DNA of 32,802 bases from assembly GCA_046305255.1 (NCBI GenBank), contig JBKCCF010000021.1, forward strand, positions 1 through 32,802, in the 5' to 3' direction. This stretch comes from UBA6136 sp046305255. Lineage in GTDB: Bacteria; Pseudomonadota; Gammaproteobacteria; Methylococcales; Methylococcaceae. Under the pieces are notes generated by a model. It was not told where the DNA came from. It saw nothing but the letters and a program-made list of their open reading frames with translations, and did not search any database. Every line of letters begins with the position of its first letter. Within the stretch, counting starts at the first letter, position 1. The position numbers and the translations under genes are program-made. Below, piece by piece: positions 25,022-32,802 of this stretch.

Positions 25022-25597
25022 TCAATTCCTGTAAGCCTCAACGGGTACCCGAACCTTGATCTCGTCACCTATCGCCGGCAGATATTTGCTCATTCCGAAA
25101 TCTGAACGCTTGAGTGTGGTCTCGGTATCTGCCGCGCAAATCGCTTTGCCGATGAAAGGGTTTTGTCCGCATGAGAAGCGGGTGATGGTCAGTCTCACCG
25201 GCTGGGTGACGCCCAGCATTGTCAGACTGCCTTCAGCCGCGACTGGCTTATCCCCGGCAAACGTCAGTTTATCCGACGTGAATGAAATGGTTGGATACCG
25301 GCTGACATTGAAAAAGTCGCTGGATTTAAGATGTTCGTCCCATTTTGTCTGGCCCATGTCAATGGATCCAGCAGCGATAGTGAGCTGGACGTTGCCCGTA
25401 TGCGCCGGAATGTTCAGTGTCACGCTTCCACTCACCTCATTAAAGCGCCCGCGCTGGGTGGAGAAGCCAAGATGATCGACCTCAAAGACGGGAAGGGTGT
25501 GGTTGGGATCTATGGTGTAGCTGACAGCGTCGGCGGCCAGTCCGGCTGATGACAACAAACAAAACATAACAACTGCCGGCAGGTGGTGACTGTTCAT
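25022..25597 (-). CDS. YceI family periplasmic protein
   Basis: This is a secreted lipocalin-like YceI-domain protein that probably binds an isoprenoid or other amphiphile; the true ligand is unknown. The 191-aa product has a signal peptide (MNSHHLPAVVMFCLLSSAG, cleavage after LAA near residue 22). The typical start YTIDPNHTLPVFEVDHLGFS, the core SSDFFNVSRYPTISFTSDKLT, and the end RSDFGMSKYLPAIGDEIKVRVPVEA follow. GGGAG lies 6 nt upstream of ATG 25597. It has two Cys (CGQNPFIGKAIC) near residue 145. A minus-strand terminator lies 72 bp before the start (see below). Confidence 0.93.
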   Translation of the reverse strand: MNSHHLPAVVMFCLLSSAGLAADAVSYTIDPNHTLPVFEVDHLGFSTQRGRFNEVSGSVTLNIPAHTGNVQLTIAAGSIDMGQTKWDEHLKSSDFFNVSRYPTISFTSDKLTFAGDKPVAAEGSLTMLGVTQPVRLTITRFSCGQNPFIGKAICAADTETTLKRSDFGMSKYLPAIGDEIKVRVPVEAYRN

Positions 25598-25668
25598 GGC
25601 GTTCTCCCTTATCCGGGTAGTGTTGAGGTGACTCGTTCCGTTGGCGGAGCATACGTCGATTCACGGGC

Positions 25669-25707
25669 AAAAAAAACCCGAGGCAGAATAATCTGGATAC
25701 CTCGGGT
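25669..25707 (-). terminator. Rho-independent terminator, minus strand, ahead of yceI
   Basis: On the minus strand a perfect 8-bp stem (ACCCGAGG/CCTCGGGT, 16-nt loop) is followed at once by eight T. It is placed 72 bp before the yceI start and has no protein gene upstream on that strand. It therefore ends a small RNA or attenuates a yceI leader. Confidence 0.75.
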
Positions 25708-25715
25708 ATAGAGTT

Positions 25716-25736
25716 GCCCGATCGGGGGAATCGGGC
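25716..25736 (-). repeat. Perfect 7-bp hairpin next to the terminator
   Basis: GCCCGAT and ATCGGGC, 7-nt loop, lie 8 bp upstream (minus sense) of the terminator stem. Together the two hairpins give the 3' half of a putative short RNA a defined fold. Confidence 0.65.
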
Positions 25737-25993
25737 TTTGGAAAAAACGACTCAGAGAAGATCTGTTTCCGGTTCATCTGCAACAGGGAACACGAAAATT
25801 AGGACTCTCATCTGATATCTCAAGTTCCCACTGCAGGTCATCTAAATCTGCCGACATCAGTAAATTCACGGATGTTGCAGCCTGGCGCTATTCCTTATCT
25901 TTTCCGACATCCTTCGCGCCTGCATTGCGCGCGGGTTGGTTCGTGCCATTCGATCGGGTGTCAGTCAAATTTTCAAAGACAAGGAGTTGCGTC

Positions 25994-26335
25994 ATGAGGG
26001 AAAGAACATTTTTGCAGGTGGTGCTGGGAGCATTACTTCTGGTCAGTGTTGCGGTATCGGCGGCTCCCAGTCTGTTTTGGGATCACATTGATGTCGGCAC
26101 AATGAGTCAGGCAGATTGTGTGGGCAAAGCCAATGGTCTTTTGTCTGCCGAAAAGGCGGGGACGTTGACCCGCGATGAAGATTCAGTGCGGTCCTGGAGC
26201 GAACACACTGTGGGCACGGTCGAGTGCATCAAAAAGGACGACGGGAAACTCATCGTCATGCTGCTGGTAGGCAGCGACGACGCCACTGCCGGCAACCGGC
26301 TTTTCAATGCCCTGAAGCAAGGCATGAAACCCTGA
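25994..26335 (+). CDS. Secreted 113-aa protein, unknown function
   Basis: No family is recognised. ATG 25994 has AAGGAG with 7-nt spacing; the reading from 25925 would only add an untypical N-terminus. The product has a clear signal peptide (VVLGALLLVSVAVSA, cleavage after SAA near residue 24). A mature periplasmic part of about 90 residues follows, with two Cys (SQADCVGKA and GTVECIKK) that may form a disulfide. The pattern of alternating strands and helices ending FNALKQGMK suggests a small alpha/beta domain. It precedes the TVP38-like gene by 75 bp on the same strand. Confidence 0.72.
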   Translation: MRERTFLQVVLGALLLVSVAVSAAPSLFWDHIDVGTMSQADCVGKANGLLSAEKAGTLTRDEDSVRSWSEHTVGTVECIKKDDGKLIVMLLVGSDDATAGNRLFNALKQGMKP

Positions 26336-26410
26336 TCAACACGGTCGTTAAGCCTCGGAGCAGGGCTGGCGTATACTGCGGCCCACTCCACTTCAACTCT
26401 CGAGGCAGTG

Positions 26411-27109
26411 ATGGGCGAACAGCAGCGAAAGACACTCAGAGCGGCCCTGGTTCTGGCGTTCATCGTCGGACTAGGGCTTTTTTTTATTCTGGGTGGTCAT
26501 GAATGGCTGAGTCTGGCCTACATTACATCCCACCGCGACCAGTTGTCGGCCTTTACCGATAGCCACTATTTCCTGATGCTTCTGGGGTCGATGCTGCTCT
26601 ATATCACCTCCACCGCCCTGAGTCTGCCGGGTGCATCGGCCCTGTCACTGGTCATGGGTATGCTGTTCGGCGTGATGGTAGGGACGCTGGCAACGCTGCT
26701 GGCGGCGACAGTGGGTGCCACGCTGGTGTTCTGGTCGGCCCGATTTGTTTTTGCCGATGCCGCCCGCAGTCGGCTTGCTGCCTATCCTCGTGCCACCCGT
26801 TTGCTGGAGGGGTTCGACGGTAACGGGTTCCGCTATTTGCTGTTTCTGCGGTTGATGCCGCTGTTTCCCTTCTGGTTGGTTAACCTGGCGCCGGCCCTGA
26901 CCCGAATGACGACCCAAACCTATGTCATGGCTACCCTGGTGGGCATCATTCCGGGTTGTTTTGCCTATGTCTATCTGGGACACACGCTGGGCGATATCAG
27001 CCGGGTTGATGATCTTCTATCGGGTAAGGTTCTGGCCGGACTGGCGCTGCTGGGTGTGCTGGTGCTGGTTCCGGGGCTGCTCAAGGCGCGAGTAGCCGGC
27101 GGGAACTAA
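26411..27109 (+). CDS. TVP38/TMEM64 (DedA-like) membrane protein
   Basis: This is an inner-membrane protein of the TVP38/TMEM64 (VTT-domain) family, relatives of which are lipid scramblases or flippases in some organisms; its bacterial role is unsettled. The product of 232 residues (ATG 26411; GAGG 5 nt upstream) has about five membrane helices. The signature includes SLPGASALSLVMGMLFG near residue 75 and FRYLLFLRLMPLFPFWLVN near residue 138, where Arg and Pro residues are conserved. Family members are usually 200-250 aa, so it appears complete. Confidence 0.87.
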   Translation: MGEQQRKTLRAALVLAFIVGLGLFFILGGHEWLSLAYITSHRDQLSAFTDSHYFLMLLGSMLLYITSTALSLPGASALSLVMGMLFGVMVGTLATLLAATVGATLVFWSARFVFADAARSRLAAYPRATRLLEGFDGNGFRYLLFLRLMPLFPFWLVNLAPALTRMTTQTYVMATLVGIIPGCFAYVYLGHTLGDISRVDDLLSGKVLAGLALLGVLVLVPGLLKARVAGGN

Positions 27110-27173
27110 ATTTTAAGAGGCGTCTCGAAATCGCAGTTTATCGCTCCTCTTCCACAGCACCCTGACTACACCC

Positions 27174-27584
27174 ATGACTACATCCATCCCTCAGAAAATC
27201 GTCAGGTTCCACTTTCATGTGGCCGTCTGGCTGTCCATTCTTGGCGGCATCGCCGTTTTTAACGATCCCGACCTGATGATTCCTGATGAAGAGGGACTGT
27301 TCGGCCCGCTTCGCAACAACCTGCTGATTGCCCTGGGCTATCTGGTTTTCAGCCAGATTGGTCTCTGGTACGTCCGCTATCTCAAGGGTGGCTACTTCGA
27401 AGCGCTATTGATGGGGTACACCTTTGCCGCCACAGCCTTTGGCGCCAAGGTTTACGCTGATGTGAACGGTCTGCCGGTATCGCCCCTGTTCGTAGCGGTG
27501 CTGATTTATTTCGCCATTGCGCATGGGCTTTACTATTTCGTCGGCCAGCCGCAGGCGGAAACCGTAAAGGCCCCCCGCGACTAG
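27174..27584 (+). CDS. Four-helix membrane protein, unknown function (136 aa)
   Basis: No family is recognised. The 136-aa product has about four hydrophobic segments: residues 13-29, 48-65, 78-93 and 103-122. The N-terminus is rich in His (RFHFHVAVW) and the C-terminus is short and charged. It follows the TVP38-like gene by 64 bp on the same strand. Its stop lies 11 bp from the phosphoketolase stop on the other strand (convergent). Confidence 0.7.
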   Translation: MTTSIPQKIVRFHFHVAVWLSILGGIAVFNDPDLMIPDEEGLFGPLRNNLLIALGYLVFSQIGLWYVRYLKGGYFEALLMGYTFAATAFGAKVYADVNGLPVSPLFVAVLIYFAIAHGLYYFVGQPQAETVKAPRD

Positions 27585-27595
27585 CCGACCCGTCG

Positions 27596-30046
27596 TCACT
27601 CTCCCATCGGTCTACCCTGCCAGCGCCAGCCATCCGCGCTGGGCTCGTCGACGCCGTGTTGATAGGCATAATGGCGGCAGGCGATCTGGCGGTTGCGAAA
27701 GCGCTCTTTGGCATGAGCGCCCGCCACATGCAGACTTTCTACCCTGTCGATCACGTCGATGGCGAGACTGAAGCGGTCCACCTGATTTTGTATTGCCAAC
27801 TCCAGCGGGGTATTGATGTTGCCCTTTTCCTTGTAACCCCTCACGTGCAGATTGGCGTGAGTGCGTCTGCGATAAGCCAGACGGTGGATCAGCCAGGGAT
27901 AGCCGTGGAAGTTGAAAATGACCGGCTTGTCGGTTGTGAACAGGCTGTCGAAGTCCCGGTCGGAGAGCCCGTGAGGATGCTCCGTATCCGGCTGTAGTTT
28001 GAACAGATCCACCACATTGACGAAGCGGATTTTCAGCGCCGGAAACTCATCCCTCAGCATGGCTGTTGCCGCCAGCGCTTCCTTGGTTGGAATATCACCG
28101 GCCGACGCCATCACGACATCCGGCTCGGTGCCCTGATCGTTACTCGCCCAGTCCCAGATGCCTATGCCCTTGGTGCAATGGGTGATGGCGTCTTCCAGCG
28201 CCAGATATTGCAGATGTAATTGCTTGTCGCAGACGATAACGTTTACGTAGTTCTCGCTGCGCAGGCAATGGTCAGCGACCGACAGCAGACAGTTCACGTC
28301 CGGAGGCAGATAAATTCGCGTCACTTCGGCGCTTTTATTGACGACCAGATCCAGAAAACCGGGATCCTGATGGGTGAAACCATTGTGATCCTGTCGCCAG
28401 ACCGTCGAGGTGATCAGCAGATTCAGTGAGGCCACCGGTTCTCGCCAGGACAGATGATGACAGATCGACAGCCACTTGGCGTGCTGATTGAACATCGAAT
28501 CAATGACATGCACGAAGGCCTCATAAGTCGAGAAAAAGCCATGTCGGCCGGTTAGCAGATAGCCCTCCAGCATGCCCTCCAGCGTATGTTCGCTGAGCAT
28601 CTCTAGCACCCGGCCATCGGTCGCCAATTCGCCGCCGTCACTGTCCTCCGGCAAATAGGCCTCGTTCCAGAACTTCTTTGATACCTCATAGATCGCATTC
28701 AGCTTGTTCGAGCTGTTCTCATCAGGGCCGAATACACGGAAATTCTGGCTATTCGTCCGCATGATGTCGCGCAGCAACTGGCCCAGCGGGCGCGTGTTTT
28801 CTGCGGTTTCCCGTCCAGGCTGTGCCACAGCGATGGCGTACTCGCGGAAATCCGGCATTTTCAAGGCCCGCTTCAGGTGGCCGCCATTGGCATGCGGATT
28901 GGCGCCCATCCGGCGATTACCGACGGGCGCCAAGTCACGCAGAGCCGCTACCGGCGCACCGTCGGCATCAAACAGCGACTCAGGCCGATAGCTGCGCATC
29001 CAGGCTTCCAGTAACCGCAAGTGCTCGGGGTTATTTTTGACCCCGGTGATGGGTACCTGATGCGCCCGCCAGAAGCCCTCAACCTTGTGGCCGTCGATCT
29101 CGGCCGGCGCGGTCCAGCCCTTCGGGCTGCGCAGTACGATCATCGGCCAGCGTGGACGGTGGGATACGCCGCCGGTTCGGGCCGCCCGCTGAATGGCGCG
29201 AATCTCCGCCATGCAATGATCAAGGGTTGCTGCCATTGCCTGATGCATACTGTCGGGTTCCGACCCCTCGATGAAGCAGGGCGCCCAGCCGTAACCCGTG
29301 AGCAGGCTTTCGAGCTCCTCGTGCGGTATGCGAGCCAGCAAGGTGGGATTATTGATCTTGTAGCCGTTCAGATTGAGGATAGGCAACACTGCCCCATCGC
29401 GCTGTGGGTGCAGGAACTTGTTGATATGCCAGGAGGTGGCCAGCGGCCCGGTCTCTGCCTCGCCATCCCCCACCATGGCCGCCACGATCAGATCGGGGTT
29501 GTCGAATGCCGCGCCACAGGCGTGCGACAGTACATAGCCCAGTTCGCCGCCTTCATGGATGGACCCGGGGGTTTCCGGCGTGCAATGACTGCCGATGCCG
29601 CCGGGAAACGAAAACTGCCGGAAAAAGGCTTTCAGACCCTCTTCGTCAAGGCTTTTGTCCGGGTAAATCTCCGAATAACTTCCCTCCAGGTAGACCGGCC
29701 CCAACACCCCGGGCGCCCCGTGGCCAGGGCCGGCCAGAAAGATCACATTTAGGTCGTGCTCACGAATGACCCGATTGAGGTGGCTGTAGGCAAACGACAG
29801 GGCCGGACTCGCTCCCCAGTGGCCCAGCAGCCGGTTCTTGATGTGTTCGGGCTGCAGCGGTTCACGCAGCAGCGGGTTGTCCTGCAGGTAGATCATCCCC
29901 AGTGCCAGATAATTGCAGGCCTGCCAAAAGGCATGAATCCCCTGTACGGCATCTGCCGAAAGTGGCGCACCGGCCACCGTGGCCCGGGCCGGGCCGAAGC
30001 TGCCAATCGGTTCCACCGACGGCGTGCTGTCGCGTTGAATGCTCAT
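27596..30046 (-). CDS. xfp: Phosphoketolase (xylulose-5-phosphate/fructose-6-phosphate)
   Basis: This thiamine-diphosphate enzyme splits xylulose-5-phosphate (and often fructose-6-phosphate) to acetyl phosphate plus glyceraldehyde-3-phosphate or erythrose-4-phosphate. I prefer ATG 30046 over 30049 because AGGAG is 5 nt away from it and only 2 nt from the other, giving 816 residues. The N-terminal domain has LAGPGHGAPGVLGPVYLEGS, the ThDP motif MVGDGEAETGPLATSW and INNPTLLARI. The central part has FRVFGPDENSSNKL and the C-terminal part has HGYPWLIHRL. Typical length is about 790-825. In methanotrophs it draws carbon from the ribulose monophosphate cycle to acetate; that role is inferred. An acetate kinase gene is not seen here. 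Confidence 0.95.
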   Translation of the reverse strand: MSIQRDSTPSVEPIGSFGPARATVAGAPLSADAVQGIHAFWQACNYLALGMIYLQDNPLLREPLQPEHIKNRLLGHWGASPALSFAYSHLNRVIREHDLNVIFLAGPGHGAPGVLGPVYLEGSYSEIYPDKSLDEEGLKAFFRQFSFPGGIGSHCTPETPGSIHEGGELGYVLSHACGAAFDNPDLIVAAMVGDGEAETGPLATSWHINKFLHPQRDGAVLPILNLNGYKINNPTLLARIPHEELESLLTGYGWAPCFIEGSEPDSMHQAMAATLDHCMAEIRAIQRAARTGGVSHRPRWPMIVLRSPKGWTAPAEIDGHKVEGFWRAHQVPITGVKNNPEHLRLLEAWMRSYRPESLFDADGAPVAALRDLAPVGNRRMGANPHANGGHLKRALKMPDFREYAIAVAQPGRETAENTRPLGQLLRDIMRTNSQNFRVFGPDENSSNKLNAIYEVSKKFWNEAYLPEDSDGGELATDGRVLEMLSEHTLEGMLEGYLLTGRHGFFSTYEAFVHVIDSMFNQHAKWLSICHHLSWREPVASLNLLITSTVWRQDHNGFTHQDPGFLDLVVNKSAEVTRIYLPPDVNCLLSVADHCLRSENYVNVIVCDKQLHLQYLALEDAITHCTKGIGIWDWASNDQGTEPDVVMASAGDIPTKEALAATAMLRDEFPALKIRFVNVVDLFKLQPDTEHPHGLSDRDFDSLFTTDKPVIFNFHGYPWLIHRLAYRRRTHANLHVRGYKEKGNINTPLELAIQNQVDRFSLAIDVIDRVESLHVAGAHAKERFRNRQIACRHYAYQHGVDEPSADGWRWQGRPMGE

Positions 30047-30223
30047 CATGTCTCCTGAACTCCTCGGGTAAGATACGCCCAGCCCCGTTTATGGGGATGG
30101 ATTGACGCTTTCATGATAGCCGTGTTTCGGCAAACGGCCATAACGGCCTATGCTTACCCGGCTCCCCTACGCCGCGCTATTGTTGTGCCAATCGCCCACC
30201 CAGACTCTCGACAGGAAACTCTC

Positions 30224-32802
30224 ATGACCACACCACCGCCCGCTTTCCCGCTCAGGCTCCAAAGCCCGGCCGGATTGAATGTCTCCATCAACGCCAACGC
30301 CAGTATCGGGCGCATGGATTATCGGGATATCACCATTAACCTGTTCCCCGGCACTGCGCTGGACGGTGGGCCCGCCAATATCTACCTGCGGCGACTGGCT
30401 GCGGACGGTGTCACGCTGACCCCCCTGCTGGGGCCGGACAGCCCTGCCCGGATGCAGTCCGACGGCAGCGGCCTTACGTTAGCGGGCGAGTGGTGTGGTA
30501 TCCGCTTTAGCGCGAGCTGGGTGCTGGCGGCCACGACTCCGGCCTGGTTCTGGCACATCAGCCTGGAAAATAGCCGCAGCGAGGCCGTGACCGTCGATCT
30601 GATCTACGCTCAGGATCTTGCCATCGCCCCCTATGGCGCCATCCGCCAGAACGAATACTACGTCAGCCAATACCTGGATCACACAGCGTTACTGCACCCG
30701 CAGCAGGGCCTTGTGGTCGCGACCCGCCAGAATCAGGCCGTGGGTGGTCGCTATCCCTGGTGCGTGATCGGCAGCCTGGGCAAGGGCGTGGCCTTTGCCA
30801 CCGATGCCCTGGACATTCATGGTTATGCCGGTCGGATCGGTGACTTGCCCACCGGTATTTTGGCGGGGTTGCCCGGCATTCGTCATCAGCATGAGCACGC
30901 CATGGTCGGTGTACAGGACGAGCCCGTCACGCTGGCGCCGGGGCAGGCCATCGCGCGCGGGTTTTTGGGCTGGCTGGAAGACCACCATCCTGCCGCCACC
31001 GCCGAGGCCGATCGGATCTTTGTCGATCGGGCATTGGCCTTGCCGGAGCGCTTCCCGCCCGCAACAAGCCCGGCCCTGCCGGTGCTGAGCAAAGCCGTCA
31101 GCCTGTTCAGTACCGCCCCGCTGCTGGTCGCCCAGCCCCTCGGGGAAGCCGATCTGGGTCGTTATTTCGGTACCGATCGCCGCGAGGAAGAACGCGAGGC
31201 GGGCGACCTCTTGTCATTCTTCACCGGACAACGCCGCCATGTCGTGTTGAAAGCCAAGGAGCTCGCGGTACTCAGGCCACATGGCCATATTCTGCGCAGT
31301 GGCGACACGTTAGAGCCGGATGAGGCAGGCTTGACCTCCACCGTCTGGATGGGCGGTACTTTTCACTCAATGGTCACCCAGGGCCACGTCAGCATCAACC
31401 GTTTCCTGTCGACTACCCACAGTTATCTCGGTCTGTTCCGCTCACAGGGTGTGCGGGTGTTCGTGGCGACGGCCACCGGCTGGCAGCTGTTGGCGATACC
31501 GTCTGCCTTCGAGATGGCGCCGGAAAGCTGCCGCTGGCTATATCAGCATGCCGATGGCGTGATCGAAGTCCGCAGCAGTGCCGGGACTGACTGCCACGAA
31601 CTGCGGCTGGGACTACGGATAGTGGAGGGGGAGCCGGTGCGGGTGCTGCTGTCCTGCCATGTGGCCCTCAACGGCGATGACGGTGCCGTTGCCGAACCGG
31701 TCGTTTACCAGCAGGACGGACAGGCTGTTTGGGTCGGCACCCTGGCTGACAGCGATGTCGGGCGCCGTTTCCCGACCGGTGGTTTCCGGCTTGATTTTAG
31801 CGACGACACGCCGATCAGTCGGGTGGGCGGTGATGAGCTGCTCTATAGCGATGGCCAGAGCCGGCAACAGCCCTATCTCTGTATCCTGACCGAGCCGACC
31901 CTGACGGCAGAGCTGGTCATCACCGGCCATTTGGTCGAGGCCGCTCCCTTGCCGAAAAAAGCGGCTGATGACTACTGGCGCGAGGTCACCGCGGGCCTGA
32001 CCCTGGCTGCAGATGCACCCGCGCGCCTGCAGCGCGTGGCGGACATGATGCCCTGGCTTGCCCATAACGCCCTGATTCACTACCTTGCCCCGCGCGGACT
32101 GGAGCAGTATTCCGGCGGCGGCTGGGGAACCCGCGATGTGACTCAGGGGCCGGTTGAACTGTTGCTCGCCGTGGGCCGCCGCGAGCCCATCCGTGACCTG
32201 CTGCTGCGCGTCTTCAGCAATCAGAACGCCGATGGTGACTGGCCGCAGTGGTTCATGTTTTTTGATCGGGAGCGCAACATTCGTCCGGTTGATTCCCATG
32301 GCGACATCGTATTCTGGCCGCTGCTGGCGCTGGCCCAGTATCTTGATGCGAGTGGCGATGAAGGGCTGTTGAACGAGCTAGTACCATTCTTCCACGACGA
32401 AGCGACCGCGGCGGAGACAGCGACGGTCTGGCAGCATGTCGAACGGGCCTTTGACCTCATCAATGGCCGGCTTATCGCCGGTACCCGTCTCGCGGCCTAT
32501 GGTCATGGCGACTGGAATGATTCGCTCCAACCCGCCAACCCCGCTCTGCGTGAACGGCTTTGCAGTGCCTGGACGGTCACTCTGCATTATCAGGTGCTCA
32601 CCACACTGGCCGGAACGCTGGCGGGTTTCGGCCAGCTCGAACGGGCATCGGGCTATCGTCGTATGGCCGCTGCGGTGCTGGCCGATTTTCGCCAGCATTT
32701 GCTGGTGGAGGGTGTGGTGACCGGCTATGCCTATTTTGGGGATGAGGGTCGTATTGATTACCTGATTCATCCGCGCGACCGCCGCACCGGCCTGTCCTAC
32801 AG
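30224..32802 (+). CDS. GH94-like glucan phosphorylase/glycosyltransferase (3' end outside window)
   Basis: This is a large GH94 (old GT36) type enzyme, a relative of cellobiose phosphorylase and of 1,2-beta-oligoglucan phosphorylase; the substrate cannot be told from this part. The frame is open from ATG 30224 (AGGAAA 5 nt upstream) to the last base, 859 codons without stop. The beta-rich N-terminal half ends near residue 560. It includes the segment WMGGTFHSMVTQGHVSINRFLS near residue 377, typical of 1,2-beta-oligoglucan phosphorylases. The (alpha/alpha)6 domain follows with QYSGGGWGTRDVTQGP near 630, RNIRPVDSHGD near 685 and HGDWNDSL with the probable acid Asp763. It ends at TGLSY, before the expected final domain. 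It is divergent from phosphoketolase with 177 bp between starts, so common control is possible. Confidence 0.85.
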   Translation, partial: MTTPPPAFPLRLQSPAGLNVSINANASIGRMDYRDITINLFPGTALDGGPANIYLRRLAADGVTLTPLLGPDSPARMQSDGSGLTLAGEWCGIRFSASWVLAATTPAWFWHISLENSRSEAVTVDLIYAQDLAIAPYGAIRQNEYYVSQYLDHTALLHPQQGLVVATRQNQAVGGRYPWCVIGSLGKGVAFATDALDIHGYAGRIGDLPTGILAGLPGIRHQHEHAMVGVQDEPVTLAPGQAIARGFLGWLEDHHPAATAEADRIFVDRALALPERFPPATSPALPVLSKAVSLFSTAPLLVAQPLGEADLGRYFGTDRREEEREAGDLLSFFTGQRRHVVLKAKELAVLRPHGHILRSGDTLEPDEAGLTSTVWMGGTFHSMVTQGHVSINRFLSTTHSYLGLFRSQGVRVFVATATGWQLLAIPSAFEMAPESCRWLYQHADGVIEVRSSAGTDCHELRLGLRIVEGEPVRVLLSCHVALNGDDGAVAEPVVYQQDGQAVWVGTLADSDVGRRFPTGGFRLDFSDDTPISRVGGDELLYSDGQSRQQPYLCILTEPTLTAELVITGHLVEAAPLPKKAADDYWREVTAGLTLAADAPARLQRVADMMPWLAHNALIHYLAPRGLEQYSGGGWGTRDVTQGPVELLLAVGRREPIRDLLLRVFSNQNADGDWPQWFMFFDRERNIRPVDSHGDIVFWPLLALAQYLDASGDEGLLNELVPFFHDEATAAETATVWQHVERAFDLINGRLIAGTRLAAYGHGDWNDSLQPANPALRERLCSAWTVTLHYQVLTTLAGTLAGFGQLERASGYRRMAAAVLADFRQHLLVEGVVTGYAYFGDEGRIDYLIHPRDRRTGLSY

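Larger units (their letters stand above)
25667..25823 (-). ncRNA. Candidate small RNA or yceI leader
   Basis: A possible sigma70 promoter (-35 TTGAGA, 5/6 match; 17-bp spacer; -10 TAATTT, 3/6) would start transcription near 25789. The perfect terminator would end it near 25668, giving an RNA of about 120 nt with two 3' hairpins. No known RNA family (6S, tmRNA, SRP, RNase P) is matched by eye. It could equally be a yceI leader with an attenuator. The terminator is seen; the promoter and the RNA are inferred. Confidence 0.35.
25598..25993. other. 396-bp gene-free region upstream of yceI
   Basis: No coding sequence is seen. The minus strand carries two hairpins, of which the distal one ends in eight T. 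It also carries a possible promoter (TTGAGA 25823-25818, 17 bp, TAATTT 25801-25796). On the plus strand AAGGAG at 25981-25986 serves the 113-aa gene that starts at 25994. The region probably also includes the plus-strand promoter of that gene; none was identified. Confidence 0.6.

Noticed and set aside
25015..25045. A tRNA T-arm-like string (GGTTCAATTCC) at the end of yceI.
   Set aside because: No acceptor, D-arm or anticodon stem can be formed around it, and it lies in the yceI coding end.
25667..25925. 6S, CsrB/RsmY-type, RNase P or SRP RNA as identity for the non-coding region ahead of yceI.
   Set aside because: Some GGA triplets and stems are present, but the conserved landmarks of these families could not be found.

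Overview
The window reads as a chromosomal segment of a gammaproteobacterial methylotroph, probably a Methylococcales-type methanotroph. The main reasons are a lanthanide-type methanol dehydrogenase (XoxF) with a XoxJ-like periplasmic protein, a quinoprotein-associated SoxYZ-like/zinc-hydrolase pair, a phosphoketolase, glycogen-debranching genes and a mid-to-high GC content. The taxonomic placement is inferred from gene content; there is no rRNA or methane monooxygenase here to settle it.

Layout, left to right. At 1-2318 (+) lies the end of a Mla/Pqi-type lipid transport operon: ATPase (5' end outside the window), MCE protein and PqiC-like lipoprotein. It is followed by a small membrane-protein gene that reads only if one frameshift near 2490 is allowed. 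glgX (3082-5193, +) stands alone. On the minus strand, 5268-7041 encodes a secreted zinc metallohydrolase and a SoxYZ-like carrier. A 1.03-kb gene-free region (7042-8074) holds a hairpin-rich minus-strand element with U-tracts. xoxF (8075-9937) follows, closed by two hairpins and a UUCG-loop terminator, and then xoxJ.

The minus-strand block 11121-20005 contains lysS-prfB and the suf cluster. prfB has an intact programmed +1 frameshift site, giving a 365-residue RF2. The suf order is Rrf2 regulator-sufB-sufC-sufD-sufS-sufU-Rieske ferredoxin. It is preceded by a sigma70-like promoter whose -10 overlaps an IscR/Rrf2-like palindrome. Divergent from suf is an L,D-transpeptidase, followed convergently by a 68-aa acidic protein and a Tat-exported MepK-like endopeptidase, so this is a peptidoglycan-remodelling locus.

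The minus-strand genes mtnB-mtnD-mtnC (23074-24919) overlap by 4 bp at each junction and form the lower methionine-salvage pathway. Next come YceI, a putative minus-strand small RNA or leader upstream of it, an unknown 113-aa secreted protein, a TVP38/DedA-like membrane protein and an unknown four-helix membrane protein. At the right end, phosphoketolase (minus) is divergent from a large GH94-like phosphorylase gene (plus) that runs off the window.

Functionally the window combines methanol oxidation, Fe-S assembly, carbon storage and fermentation-type carbon flow (GlgX, phosphoketolase, GH94-like enzyme), methionine salvage and envelope maintenance. I saw no tRNA, rRNA, CRISPR array, phage gene or intact insertion sequence. 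The least explained parts are two minus-strand terminator-bearing non-coding elements (about 7388-7560 and 25667-25825), an imperfect 17-bp inverted repeat upstream of mepK, and the Rieske gene at the end of suf.
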